In this document: positions 44,387 through 55,164 of the stretch, piece after piece
Layout of the letters: every line of letters starts with the position of its first letter
Position numbering within the stretch: the stretch's first letter is position 1
From: Pleodorina starrii
Lineage: Eukaryota; Chlorophyta; Chlorophyceae; Chlamydomonadales; Volvocaceae
Direction of reading: 5' to 3'
Assembly (NCBI GenBank): GCA_030267565.1
Contig: BRXU01000007.1
Span: 2,046,001 to 2,110,000 of the forward strand
Length of the DNA: 64,000 nucleotides
The notes under the pieces: generated by a model
Databases searched by the model: none
The model's input: only the letters and a program-made list of their open reading frames with translations
Told to the model about the DNA's origin: nothing
Program-made: the position numbers and the translations under genes

Positions 44387-44525
44387 CTTTTTATTTGCAG
44401 GCGCCCAGGCGTGGGAGGCGGCGGGGCGGGCGCAGGTGGTGATCTGAAGGACCGCCGCCCGGGGCGGACCCACGACCTTGGAGGCCTGGGCGGGCACCTG
44501 ATGAGGGCGGGCGGGGCCGCACGCA
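44387..44525 (-). CDS. Exon of the duplicated segment, copy 1
   Basis: The minus frame includes PAQASKVVGPPRAAVLQITT and ends at AAAAG|GTGCGC. The homologous exon at 52317-52460 ends at AAAG|GTAAGAG, a stronger donor. The 5' border is uncertain. It may belong to the same gene as the 50825 and 50199 exons, but the intervening intron is filled by U elements. Family unrecognised. Confidence 0.4.
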
Positions 44526-44864
44526 TCCAAGAGCGTAGGTAGGGGCGGGGGCGGGATTGGGGATGAGACGATCGGGTAAGATCAGGACCCCATTCATCGC
44601 ACGTGTCTGGTTCGGATAGAGCAAGGATCCTTCATACCACTGCTCATTATTTACACAGTGAGACGGTTTTCCACTAGCACGCGAATATGGATGGCAGACG
44701 GATATATACACGAATTAATGGACGCGCGTTGAAACCGCTGTGTGGAGCACTGCCATCGATAAAGACTGGATCGCGTATAAGGTATACGGTTAACATGCGT
44801 TAATTAAGATGTCAAGTTTTGGCGCTTTGGATGTTGCCTATTGTCTCTGTTTTCCGCACTCGCA

Positions 44865-46434
44865 TCACTCGAGGCGGATGTTGCCTACAACTGGGATGGG
44901 GGAGGCGGGGGCGAGGGAGGCAGGGGACGGAGGCGGTGGCGAGGGCTTGGGCGGCGGCGGGGTAAGGGGACCGGGCGGTGGCGGCAACTTTCCACGTTTT
45001 GGCTTCGGCGGCGGTGGTGAGGGTGGAGGTGAAGGCGGAGGTGAGGGCGGGGGTGAAGGTGGGGGTGGGGAAGCCTTGGGAGGTGGAGACGGGGGGGGCG
45101 GTGCGGGTGGCATCGGACTAGGTGGAGGAGGAACGGGAGGAGATGGGGACAGTGGAAGAGGTGAGGGCGGCATTTGTGGTTGTGGGGAGGGGGGCACGGG
45201 TGATGGCGGCGGTGGCGTGGGATGTGGTGGCGAGGGCGGCGGTGGGGAGGAAGTTGGGCTTAGGGAATTCGTTGGTGAGGACGGCTGCGGGAAGGGCGGT
45301 GGAGGAGTTTGAGTAGGCGTACTCCTAGGAGGAGTAAGGGTTGCCTTGGGAGGTGGAGGCGGCGGCGGTGGGGGGGGAACGGCGAGGGCGGCAACGGAGA
45401 AGGCGGCCGTGGCGAGGGAGGAGACGGAGATGGCGGGAAGGGTGAAGGGGGTGAAGGAGAGGGGGCCGCGGGAGACGGCGGCAGAGGTGAGGGAGGTAAC
45501 GGTGATGGAGGCCGGGGCGAGGGCGGAAGCGGCGATGGGGGCAGTGGAGATGGGGGATTGGGAGAGGGTGGCAGCGGAGAGCGAGGTAGAGGAGACGGAC
45601 GGGATGGAGTGGGCGGAGAAGGCGGCGGCCTCGGGTGCGGTGGTCGTGGGGAGTGCGGAAGCAGGGGTGGAAGCGGTGGAGAAAGCGGCGCATCCGGCAT
45701 TTGTGTGACTGAAGCGCCCGTGGCGGCAGCCAAACTGCCCAAGTCCATCGGCGGGCCAGGCGGAGGGGCCGGCGGGCGAGGCGGAGGCGGAGGCGGGCTG
45801 AGGGACTCCACCACTCCCGGCGTATTGGGTGGCCGGGGGGGCGGTGACGGCGGAAGCGGCACATCAATCTCTTTGGTGACGCTGAAGTCGACCGTGACGG
45901 AATCATTACCCGTTGGAGTGGTCAGAAGGTGGCGTGTGTGATGCTCAATCTCTACCACTGCCGGGCGCTGCTCGCCTCCTTTCCCCACTGCAGGAGCTCC
46001 ACCAGCGACACAAGGCCCAGGGCGCGAAGGCCCGCCATCTCCGGACCCTCCACACTCAGCGCCCGACGGACAGTGGTGGAATCAGTAGTAGTGGAAGAGG
46101 TCTGCTGGCATGGAGCTCTGCACTCGCTGCTGCGCGGCTCAGCACCGCATATGTGTGTTTGTGCGTATCTGTGTATAGGTGTGTGTGTGTGTGTGGCGCC
46201 CACAGGCCTGCCCTTCTGCGACGCGTGCCCGTCCGAATCCGGATCCGAGTCCGGTTCGTACACCCCCTCGACCCGCCGCGGCATGAGCCCGCAAGCGTAA
46301 TTCACTGCCGCCGGCGCCGCCGCCTTGGCGGCGTGGCTGGTGCAGGCGTGGCTGGTGTCGCTGCTGGCGTGCGTGGCCGTGTGGGGCGCCACCATGCAGT
46401 CGATCCACTCCGCAACAAAGGCGGTGAGGCCCAC
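44865..46434 (-). pseudogene. Proline-rich secreted-protein gene, copy 1 (broken)
   Basis: Homologous to 52775-53600. Going 5' to 3' on the minus strand: LTAFVAEWIDCMVA..., [40 protein letters not shown], then a long SPPPPSP/PLPPSP repeat region and a final VVGNIRLE. The pieces fall in three frames, with shifts near 45985 and 45300, whereas copy 2 is open throughout. (Ser)Pro-n repeats are typical of hydroxyproline-rich, pherophorin-like wall or matrix proteins of volvocine algae. That family call is by composition only. Confidence 0.55.
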
Positions 46435-46692
46435 GCGAGCGCCCGATGCCGCGTCTTATTCCTCAGCAACTACGCTACTATACGGTACTCGCATGGAATG
46501 AATATGACTGCTAGGCACGGCGTTCGAACTGCTAGGCAACAATTTTCGTAACCACGTCCCTTGGGACGTATGCGTTACTCACCGAGGCGGCCTTACTGGC
46601 GATCTCGGCCTTACTGCTGGCGATCGTCGTCGTGGCGCCTGGTTGGCTCTCCCGCCATGCCGTAACGATAGTTGTACGGCACTGTACTGTAG

Positions 46693-47180
46693 GTAAAGCC
46701 GTACTCCTTGACGCTGGCTACCGCCGCCGCGGCGGCGGCTACCGTGGAACGGCTGACCCACGACGCCTCCGCTGCGGCTTCCAACGCCATTACCTTCTCA
46801 CATGGCGCCGACTACGGCGAGGGCTGGGACCGCGGCGGGTGTGGGCCCGGAGGCTTCTGCCCGCCTTCTTGCGTTGACCTATCGGCATTCAGGTGACGCG
46901 GAGGGAGGGGCGGAACGTACACACGCACGCTGCTGCGGCAGCGGCTGCTGCTTTCCAAACCACGGAACGGCCGCCGCTGCCGCTGATGATGGAAGGTGCA
47001 CAACTCCCCCGACCTCTTCCCTCCCGCAGCCCAGACTCCCTCGCCCCACCTTGTGCGCCTTCCTGCAGTTATTACCTGGGGCAGGAGACTTGTTGCTGCA
47101 ACACGGTGGGTACGACACGTTGTACCACACATCCAGGGCTATTGTACGGCGCTCTGCACGTGCCGAACCCGGGCCGCTAG
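46693..47180 (+). CDS. Possible two-exon end of a Cys-rich secreted protein
   Basis: Exon 46693-46892 (after CTGTAG) reads ...DYGEGWDRGGCGPGGFCPP, then SCVDLSAF, and ends at TTCAG|GTGACG. Exon 47069-47180 (after CCTGCAG) restores the codon as Ser and reads YYLGQETCCCNTVG..RCTTHPGLL to TAG. Phase, both splice borders and the Cys content agree across the junction. Against it, the minus strand over the first exon is also open and could belong to the neighbouring proline-rich gene. Family unrecognised. Nothing supportable was seen in 47181-48131. Confidence 0.35.
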
Positions 47181-48131
47181 CTTTGGCTGCGCTTTTGCCA
47201 GTCGCATTTCCTGACCCCTCTGCTTCCTTTCCTCACTGCAATATGGTTGCCTCCGAGCGCTTTCTGCGCACAGCGCACACTACTCTTGCCTCCTTTCTCC
47301 ACGCTTCTGTGCAATTCAATCCTGCTCCTCCCCCACCCTACTAACGCTGCCGGGCAATCCAATCCTGCTCCCCCTGACACTCAGATTGGTGGCGTGTTCG
47401 CAGCGGAGCCTCACTCCGCCGCTGCTGCCGGCAGTCTGACCTGGGCACTGCTGGGGTTGGGCTCCTTTGGGCGGGAGTGTCCTGGCTGCTGCTCGCGGCT
47501 GGCTGTCAGATCGCGCACACGGAGAGTGAAACCCTTCTGTGTTTCGAAACCACGTGCGCGGCGGCGGCGGCGGCGGCGCAGAGGAGTGAGACGATTGGCC
47601 AGCAGGGCCAGCAGCAGGCGGCAGTTCAGCGGCTGTCGTCGTGGCTGCTGCAACGGATGGGCGGCAATGGGGTCGACGGGGGCTGGGCTAGCGCTGGGGG
47701 GGGGCGGGGGGCAAGGGGGGCCGAGGGACCCGCTACTGGGCGGCAGCACACCGTAAGGCGGACGACGGAAGACACCCGGCAGGGTATACCGCGGTAACAC
47801 CCGGCAGGGTACCGCGGTAGGCGCAGGTCAGTTTCTGCGGTCTCGTGAGTGCTGTGATTACAGTAATTGATGGGCATTGTCCGTAGTCATAACTTCTGCT
47901 GCAAAAAACATCGATTGCGATGCCATCTTCTTCATGCGGCCATGCTTTTCACGGCACCGATGAGGAGTGGGCAGGCCGAGCCTCCATATGCATGTGTGTG
48001 TGTGTTTGTTACATGGTTGGGGGTGCGTGCCCCTCTCATGAACAAAAGCCCATACGAGCCGAGGGCCCAAGGGAACTAAAACGCCTAAAAGCACGACAGT
48101 AGAAACACCGCCCATGCAGGAGAGGGGGATA

Positions 48132-49260
48132 CTAGCGGCCAAAGGGGACAATTGAGTTGCGGTGGGCCCAAATGCGCTCAAGCATCTTCGCCAAACGGGG
48201 AGGATCCCATCTCATCGCTTCCTCCATACCCTCGAATTGAGGAAACCCTTCATCCGCGCGGATGCTACTATAAGCAGGGCACTCCATTAGGACATGCTTC
48301 TCGTCCTCTATTTGACCATCCGCAACGCAGCAGGGACATTTTCGCTCAGTCCTAGGGACATGAACTCTGCCCTCTCGCGATCTGTTGGCCGCAACCGCCC
48401 AACAGCACAAACGAAACTGCAAAAGTTTGCGGTGGGCCGCACGCGGAATGAAAACGCTAGCATGCTGTGGCCACATAATTGCCGCTGCCCGCGCAAAGGG
48501 CATACCCATCCAGTGCTTATACTTCGCCATCTGAACTCCCGGCTGTTTCCCGTCCGAAGGGTAAGCCTCTGGCGGTACACTTAAACGCTCGTGCTCCCAC
48601 CCACTCATCAACCGCTCCCTCAGCGCTGTCACAATCGTTCCTTCGGGGAGTGGTTTACTTAACAACCAATCGATGCGGTTATCGAAACCACTGACGTCCT
48701 GCGGCATCCCACTCCAGATGTCGATTTCGAGATACGTTAACAACCGCAACACTGCAGCACCCCAGCCAGACCCAGCTGGGTCATTAAGTGCGTCGTGTAT
48801 TTCCTGCCGCAGTACCGCCAACGCGAGAGAACCAGCCTGCTTTCGGACGCGATTCCAGAAACCAACAACCTGTTTGGCCATGTAGTACTGCAGCGGGAGC
48901 TGTGCCATTTCGGCAAACAGCAGCCGTTGGGCAGGCCTCGCCGCCCCCACAATCTGCCGCATAAAAAATGACTTGTAGTTGAACCGCATCATCCCGCAAA
49001 CAAGCTTCGAAAAGGCCCTCCGCTAGGTTGTTGTTATCACGACGCCTCCCAGAAGAAGCCCTTTCGAGCGCTTCTGCTATCACAAACGGGCCCCACGCCT
49101 GACAGCCATACAACAGAATGGCGCGCACCTGGGTAGCATGTAAAAGAATGCACTCTATCCATCCGCCCAGAAAGGAAGTGAGAGTTATCCTACCCAGGAG
49201 CGAGGCTGGACGATAGGCGGGCAGAGCCTCACTGGTGAACACGACATAATAATGAGGGCG
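48132..49260 (-). mobile_element. LINE-C: 5'-truncated LINE related to LINE-A
   Basis: The main minus-strand frame (48132-48992, 286 codons) matches the C-terminal third of LINE-A ORF2 in order and motifs: a FWNRV/FWNKLV stretch, HWMGMP, LLQFRLCCWA vs LLRFRLGAWP, a CCHC finger (CPCC...H..MEC.AY) and an end like IW..R.S. The frame continues upstream in another register to about 49260 (ILLYGCQAWGP), showing a frameshift near 49000. The RT core, endonuclease and ORF1 are missing. A CA-rich stretch (~47985-48010) beyond the stop may be its 3' tail. Confidence 0.85.
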
Positions 49261-49435
49261 GGAGATCTGAACAAAAATAGCACAACAGACATGCCATCCC
49301 TGCTGCATGCCCTGGGTGTTCTGGTGCAGCGCACGACAAGCAGCTGGCCTGTTGGCTCTAATTTTCCCGAGTCTGGAGCGAGACAATCGATCGAAATAAC
49401 CAAAGCGAACAAAGTGAGAACGGCACCCTGCTGCA

Positions 49436-49860
49436 TGTCGCCCAGCTTGGTGCAGCTGCGCACGCACACGCACATGCCCACATGTACGCCCACTGCTGAA
49501 ACCACCAGCTGCGGCAACATATTTCCAGCGCCGCCTATACGTCAGTGTGTGTAGCATCTATGTAGGTAGGTAGCCCGGCGGCTGTATCCGGCCAAAACGA
49601 CCGACAGGTGCATGATTCAACGGGCCTTTTCAGACCACTAATGCAACCTGATGTATGTCGCCCAGCTTAGTGCAGCTGCGCACGCACACGCACATGCCCA
49701 CATGTACGCCCACTGCTGAAACCACCAGCTGCGGCAACATATTTCCAGCGCCGCCTATACATCAGTGTGTGTAGCATCTAGGTAGGTAGGTAGCCCGGCG
49801 GCTGTATCCGGCCAAAACGACCGATCGACAGAAGCATGACTCAACGGGCCTTTTCAGGGC
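49436..49860. repeat. Tandem duplication of ~200 bp, period 220
   Basis: TGTCGCCCAGCTTGGTGCAG at 49436 recurs with one change at 49656. Similarity extends through GGTAGCCCGGCGGCTGTATC to GGGCCTTTTCAG. No gene seen here or in 49860-50190. Confidence 0.93.
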
Positions 49861-50198
49861 ATAGGAATCAACGTTAATATCGAAGGACACGGAATACGGA
49901 GGGACGCATGGGCACACAGCAGGGACCTTCACAGGGTTCATCGCCAGCAGCACACGCAGGCAGGTGTGCGTGTCGAGATAGATATTGCTTGACGCCTCTA
50001 TCTATCCTACTGGCCCCGCTCCCTTGCGTGTCACATGCATTGCATCCCGGTCGGTCCACGTTTATCTGCCATGCATATAGTGCTGCAACAATCTAAGAAA
50101 AATGCCAAGGAAAAGGTGTTATTAATACTATTTCTGCTCGCTGGGACGCGTTGCGCACGCAAGCAAGCCTACTTTCTCCACACCACGACCTGATGTAG

Positions 50199-50445
50199 CT
50201 AGATCGTGAAAAGGCCAACAGCGGCCACGAAGGGCAGGTCTGTAACCGCCAGTACGGGATTGTCGTTGAATTCCAGGCGGGCGCCCACCACTCTGCTGCC
50301 GGCAAACTCCGCGGCGGTCATCATCCCGGATCGCACCACGGCGGCCGGCGACACCGGGAAGTGCGTTAGGCCGGGGCGGGCAGACGTAGGTGGGGGAGGC
50401 ATCGCGGGAGGCGTCGAAGACCGGGACAAGCAGCTGAGAGCCCGC
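50199..50445 (-). pseudogene. Conserved C-terminal exon, segment copy 2 (frameshifted)
   Basis: Homologue of 40293-40535, with a TGCTGCAG acceptor and the same VGLFTI-TAG end. It is four bases longer than copy 1 because of an inserted GGGC-type tetramer near 50380, which throws AGSQLLVPVFDASRD... out of frame with the rest (MMTAAEFAGSRVVGARLEF). It is therefore probably not functional in this form. Confidence 0.5.
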
Positions 50446-50824
50446 CTGCAGCAAAGCAACACAAGGGTGTACGGCACACGAGTGAGTGTAAATTCCTTTT
50501 GAAAGTGTAACACGGTATTTACATACAGAGAAAATGGTGGACGTGCAATGTTCAGCAATGGCTGTTAATAGATAGGCGAATACCCGGACGAGACCCAAAC
50601 ATTACGACGGGGCAGCAGGGCGCATTTCATTACATATGACTCGACGGAGATACGCCGAGATGTGTTGCAGTGCTGGTACCGCGTTGTTATGCCTTCTGAA
50701 AAAGGTTGCGACGCCGATATATGCCAGATCAGCGCATCTTCACGATACACCCATGATACGTACTACGTACACGCGGGCATGTTGCGTTAACGTTGTGTGA
50801 AATAAGACGGCAGTGACGACTCAC

Positions 50825-50986
50825 CGGGTTGCCGCCGCTGCCCGCCGGCGGGATGACCAGCAGGTGTATGGCAGTCACCAGCGGCTGCAGGGTCCCCAGG
50901 TTGAGGAAGTAGACACCCACGGACCGGGCAGTGCGGGCGGTGGCGTTGGAGGGCAAGAAGGACACGTCCAAAATCCGCGGGGAAGC
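50825..50986 (-). CDS. Internal exon, 54 codons, phase 0
   Basis: Bounded by a TTTGCAG acceptor and an AACCCG|GTGAGT donor, 162 bases with no stop, reading ASPRILDVSFLPSNAT... with VGVYFLNLGTLQPLV and a Gly-Ser-Gly end. The next acceptor (50445) is also phase 0, so the two exons join cleanly. It looks like a beta-rich extracellular domain segment. Family unrecognised. Confidence 0.55.
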
Positions 50987-51298
50987 CTGCAAAGGACGAG
51001 CGGAAACAGATCCTTTCAACCCCTGCAGGAAGTATCTAGTCCTTCCAGTACATCCATCCGACCAGCAGAAACATCCGTCTTGATGAGCAATTCCACGCCA
51101 CCTTTTGCAGAAGGGAATACTGTACCAGAGGGAGACGGAGCCCAGACGCGGAGTGTTTGGGAAAAGCAACCCTTCATCAGGGCCCATCACAGTAAAATAA
51201 TGCGGTCACCGCGGTAGTGGGCTGTACCCGCCGAAGAGGCTTCAGTCTGCTCCCTTAACACACGCTAGCTAGGGCTTGCGGTCCAGCGTAAACTTTCC

Positions 51299-52272
51299 TT
51301 TTTGGGCGGGGCCCCAGCGCGAAGCGCCCAGGGGGGCCCCGCCCTCTAGGATTGCCCATGTCCGTGGGACGTGCGTGGGACGTGGGAAGTAATTGGACAA
51401 GTGTAGACTTTCGGCCAACGGAAAGTCTGCATAAGTAAAAGATTACATTCTTTATTGCACGGTAAATTTATTATTGGAACCCAACATCGCATGAGTAAAA
51501 ACCAGTTTGGCAGTCTCCATGGACCGCGGCCGAGGTCAAACCAACACCTCTCGGCCTATAATTAATTCCAGAAGATTCATCGTTCCTTAAAGTGGAATTC
51601 TGACATGACGGCGTGAAATAAATCTTTGTTTCGGAAACAAACTATGTTTGCATTGCGAACATTCTTCCCGCGACCACACCACAGCTCTGCTAGCCGGTCC
51701 GATCGTCTTGACGCATATTACTATTACAAAGGTTGCAACGAGCAACCCATGAGGGGCCAACTGCTGGTTGTTGGACGCCAAGCCGCCAATGCACGCACGA
51801 TTCATCTGCGGGCCGCCCAACAAGTCCAGTCGGCAACCTAGGGGACTTCTACATTCCCTGTCCTAATGTTAAAGTTGTCAAGCCTCCTCTATGACGAATA
51901 CCTCGGTAGCGAAGCCTGTGCACTCTCGTCGGCAACTGCACGTCATCATCGCGACCCTCTCAAACAGTTCCGCTGTCCTTCTATTGGCAAGTCAGCCTGC
52001 GTGATGTGTAAGTGATACACTGCATGTCTACTGTCAAGTAACTTCAGCCAATGCGCTGGCCGGAAGAGTTGCACAGTGCCGAGACGGCGCGCGATGCCTC
52101 GCGATGCTAAACATGGGGCGGATTGCTGAAAGCTCTGGCTGTCTATCAGCAGGAATGTTGACACTCTCACACTTCACGCCCTCGCCGCCCTAGCCCTTCA
52201 ACTCCACCCGTACGGATTGAACGGGGCCCCGCCCTTTTTCCGGCTTCAAGGAAGCCGACACCAACCCCTTGT
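51299..52272 (+). mobile_element. Dispersed repeat U, copy 4 (both ends, internal deletions)
   Basis: Hairpin start, a short GTGGGAC-type tandem, then the shared core in shortened form and the ACACCAACCCCTTGT end at 52272. The flanks share pyrimidine runs (CTTTCCTTTTT before, CTTTTCCTTTTT after) that could be a target-site duplication. Non-coding. Confidence 0.87.
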
Positions 52273-52316
52273 CCTTTTCCTTTTTCCAAGCACAAGGAAC
52301 AAAAGCAGACTCTTAC

Positions 52317-52460
52317 CTTTCTGTTTGCAGGCGCCCAGGCCAGGGTGGCAGTGGGGCGGTCGCAGGTGGTGATCTGAAGGACCGCCGCCTGGGGCGGACC
52401 CACGACCTTGGAGGCCTGGGCGGGCACCTGATGAGGGCGGGCGGGGCCGCACGCATCCAA
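52317..52460 (-). CDS. Exon of the duplicated segment, copy 2
   Basis: The minus frame includes QASKVVGPPQAAVLQITTCD and ends at AAAG|GTAAGAG, a near-consensus donor. Homologous to 44387-44525. In this reading U copy 4 lies inside the intron that follows. The upstream border is not certain. Confidence 0.45.
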
Positions 52461-52774
52461 GGGCGTAGGTAGGGGCGGGGGCCCGGGGACCCGGGATGGG
52501 GCGATCAGTAAGAGCAGGGCCCCATTCATTGCACGTGTCTGGTCGGTTAGAATAGATCTAGGACCCTTCTGCCCCTCTTCATTATTTACACCGAGGCGAG
52601 CAGCAACGAAAAACATGTGGAGGAAAAACGTGTTTTTCCACTAGGTCGCGCTTATGGATGGCAAAGGGTGTAGAAAGAAATGCGTTGTAACAGTTCTACA
52701 GTTGCGTGAAGCAATCCCATTTATAAAAGGTTGGATCACGTATACGGTATGGTATACCGTCTTCCGCACTCACA

Positions 52775-53600
52775 TCACTCGAGGCGGATGTTGCCCACAA
52801 TGGGGGGGGGCGGAGGCGAGGGAGGCAGCGGAGGCGGCGGCGAGGGCTTGGGCGGCGGCGGGGTAGGGGGACCGGGCGGTGGCGGCGACTTTCCACGTTT
52901 TGGCTTCGGCGGCGGCGATGGTGGTGGAGGAGATGGAGGGGTTGGAGTAGGCGGTGGCCTTGGGTTCGGTGGTCGTGGGGATGGCGGAAGCAGGGGTGGA
53001 AGCGGTGGAGAAGGCGGCGCATTCGGCATTTGTGTGACTGTAGCGCCCGTGGCGGCAGCCAAATTGCCCAAATCCATCGGCAGGCCAGGCGGAGGGGCCG
53101 GCGGGCGAGGCGGAGGCGGAGGCGGGCTGGGCGACTCCCTCAATCCCGGCGGATTGGGTGGCCGCGGGGGCGGTGACGGCGGAAGCGGCACCTCAATCTG
53201 TTTGGTTACGCTGAAGTCGACCGTGACGGAATCAGTACCCGTTGGAGTGGCCAGCAGATGGCGTGTGTGATGCTCTACCACTGCCGGGCGCTGCTCGCCT
53301 CCTTCCCCCACTGGCAGGAGCTCCACCAGCGACACAAGGCCCAGGGCGCGAAGGCCCGCCATCTCCCGACCCTCCACACTCAGCGCCCGACGGACAAAGG
53401 TGGAATCGGTAGTGGCAGATGTCTCAAGTGCGGCACGGCGGCGGCGGGCGATCGTGTACGGCATGCCGTTGACGGTGACGGAGGACACATCAATCTGGTC
53501 CAGCGGGATGCCCCATACAGCGTTGATTTGCTGTTTGAAGGTGTCGACGAAGGCAGACAGGGCGGTCTGCATGCACGCAGTTGAGCAGAAGGACGTTCGT
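52775..53600 (-). CDS. Proline-rich secreted or matrix protein, copy 2 (open frame)
   Basis: Open from a GCATGCAG acceptor-like site (~53572) to TGA. The N-terminal region (TALSAFVDTFKQQINAVWGI...SVTVNGMPYTIARRRR) and a second part ([20 protein letters not shown]) look globular. They are followed by ~130 residues of SPPPP/PPSPPP with basic KPKRGK and a short end (GNIRLE). An ATG at 53648 lies in the same frame, but it is more likely inside an intron. (Ser)Pro-n rods between globular parts are the plan of hydroxyproline-rich, pherophorin-like glycoproteins in the volvocine extracellular matrix. I infer secretion; no signal peptide is visible in this piece. Confidence 0.6.
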
Positions 53601-54176
53601 ACGCCCATGGATGCGACATGTAGGTAATAATGACATTCGCGTGTGCACATAGCGAGTCATATTCACCATGTCATGATGAACGAAGAGCTTATTACGTATC
53701 TCAAAGAGTACGAAACTGCCGGCGTGGACGGAGACGACCACTGAAAAGGCATCGTGTGTGGCACCTCTGGCTGCTCGCTCGCTCGTCGTTTATTGAACGT
53801 ATGGACGACGGCGCCCCCTTCCCCCGGACCGCCCGGGTGCGTGGCTGCGATGCGACCGCTTTCAAGCGGAACGTCGTCGCATCGGCCGACCCGCCGAGAC
53901 GTTTAAGAACGTTGAGATAGGCCGTTTGGAGGGGCATGTAGGATGATCTAGCGGGAAGGCAGGTGCTTAGGACTTTGACGACCTGTGGTCACGACTACAG
54001 TCTAAGGGTTTAAGATCTTTACCCAATCTATACCCGTCCTATAGCCTGTTATAGCACTCCGCATCTTAATACCTCAAGGTTCCAATTGCAACACATCATT
54101 TACTGGTCGTTTCATATTTATGTACGGCCACGAAACAATATAAATATGAAGTTCACCAAGCCCGGTCGTTAGCCCG

Positions 54177-54430
54177 TTAGCCCACACATACACATGGATT
54201 CGCAATCGCACGCAATCTTCCTAACAGGACGTCCCCGCATACCTTCTCTACAGTGCCGGTGGCAGTAGTCAGACTCACGCCCGTGAATCCAGCCGAGAAG
54301 TCGGTCGTCACGGTTGCGATACCAGGCGGCAGCGGCGGCAAGGGAGCCCTCGATGGCGGCGGTGAAGGCGGTTGAGGCGTATCTGAGGCGGCGGGCAACA
54401 TCACACATGTACACATACGGTATGGTGGTC
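54177..54430 (-). CDS. Possible upstream exon of the proline-rich gene
   Basis: The minus strand has a frame with GIATVTTDFSAGFTGVSLTT and TATGTVEKV, and, overlapping in another frame, TIPYVYMCDVARRLRYASTA. The latter slightly resembles TVPYNYRYGMA on the minus strand at ~46650 beside copy 1. Borders and frame are undecided. No gene is seen in 53651-54170. Confidence 0.3.
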
Positions 54431-54672
54431 TTAACCATTGACCCAACTGCAAAGGCAAATTCAGCGCGGCACGAGCATTATACTATCAGCTAACTGATAT
54501 ATGATAAATATATATCTTATATGATAAGATATATCGATCGGCTATTATTCATCAGTGCATGTCGCCTGCAGCTGTCGTCCATATATACGACGTACAGGTG
54601 GGCAGGGGTATACTGGCACAGGGGGTAATGTACATACTGTACTGTAGCCCGCCGGTCTATCTAACGCATTGA

Positions 54673-54765
54673 TTTTTGGGCGGGGCCCCAGCGCGAAGCG
54701 CCCAAGGCCCCGCCCTGTAGGATTGCCCATGTCCGTGCCTGCCTGCCTGCCTGCCTGCCTCTGTT
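54673..54765 (+). mobile_element. Isolated hairpin end of the U/LINE-A family
   Basis: TTTTTGGGCGGGGCCCC hairpin (loop slightly shortened) plus the GTAGGATTGCCCATGTCC block, followed by a TGCC tandem and then unrelated sequence. It lacks the ~1 kb core, so the hairpin block can exist alone, as expected for a heavily 5'-truncated insertion. Confidence 0.75.
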
Positions 54766-54944
54766 CCCGGAGCAATCGAAGCTTGCGGAGGGATACGACC
54801 CCATAATTGTCAGTGATCCGTCCGTCCGTCCGCGGTCAAGTGTCCATGGCAAGTCGACTATGCAGCGCGCGAAGCCAAAAGGCCCCGAAAGTTGACAGTT
54901 CAATGAACGGTTTTACAGAGATCATATGACTTCAAATTCTGGGT

Positions 54945-55100
54945 GTGTTTTGGTAGGAGTGTGTGTTTTGTTAGGAGTGTGTGTTTTGGTAGGAGTGTGT
55001 GTTTTGGTAGGAGTGTGTGTTTTGGGTGTGTTTTGGTAGGAGTGTGTGTTTTGGTAGGAGTGTGTGTTTTGGTAGGAGTGTGTGTTTTGGTAGGAGTGTG
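54945..55100. repeat. 18-bp minisatellite leading into the GT-rich array
   Basis: About eight copies of GGAGTGTGTGTTTTGGTA with one short unit, then GT/GA-rich simple sequence to 55160. Confidence 0.93.
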
Positions 55101-55164
55101 TGTATAGGAGAGAGTGTGTGTATATAAGAGAGTGTGTGTGAGTGAGAGAGAGAGAGGGTTTTAG

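Noticed and set aside
44809..45941. Gly-rich plus-strand frames opposite the proline-rich gene, copy 1
   Set aside because: Gly-rich reading is the complement of Pro-rich codons; the conserved parts shared with copy 2 are on the minus strand.
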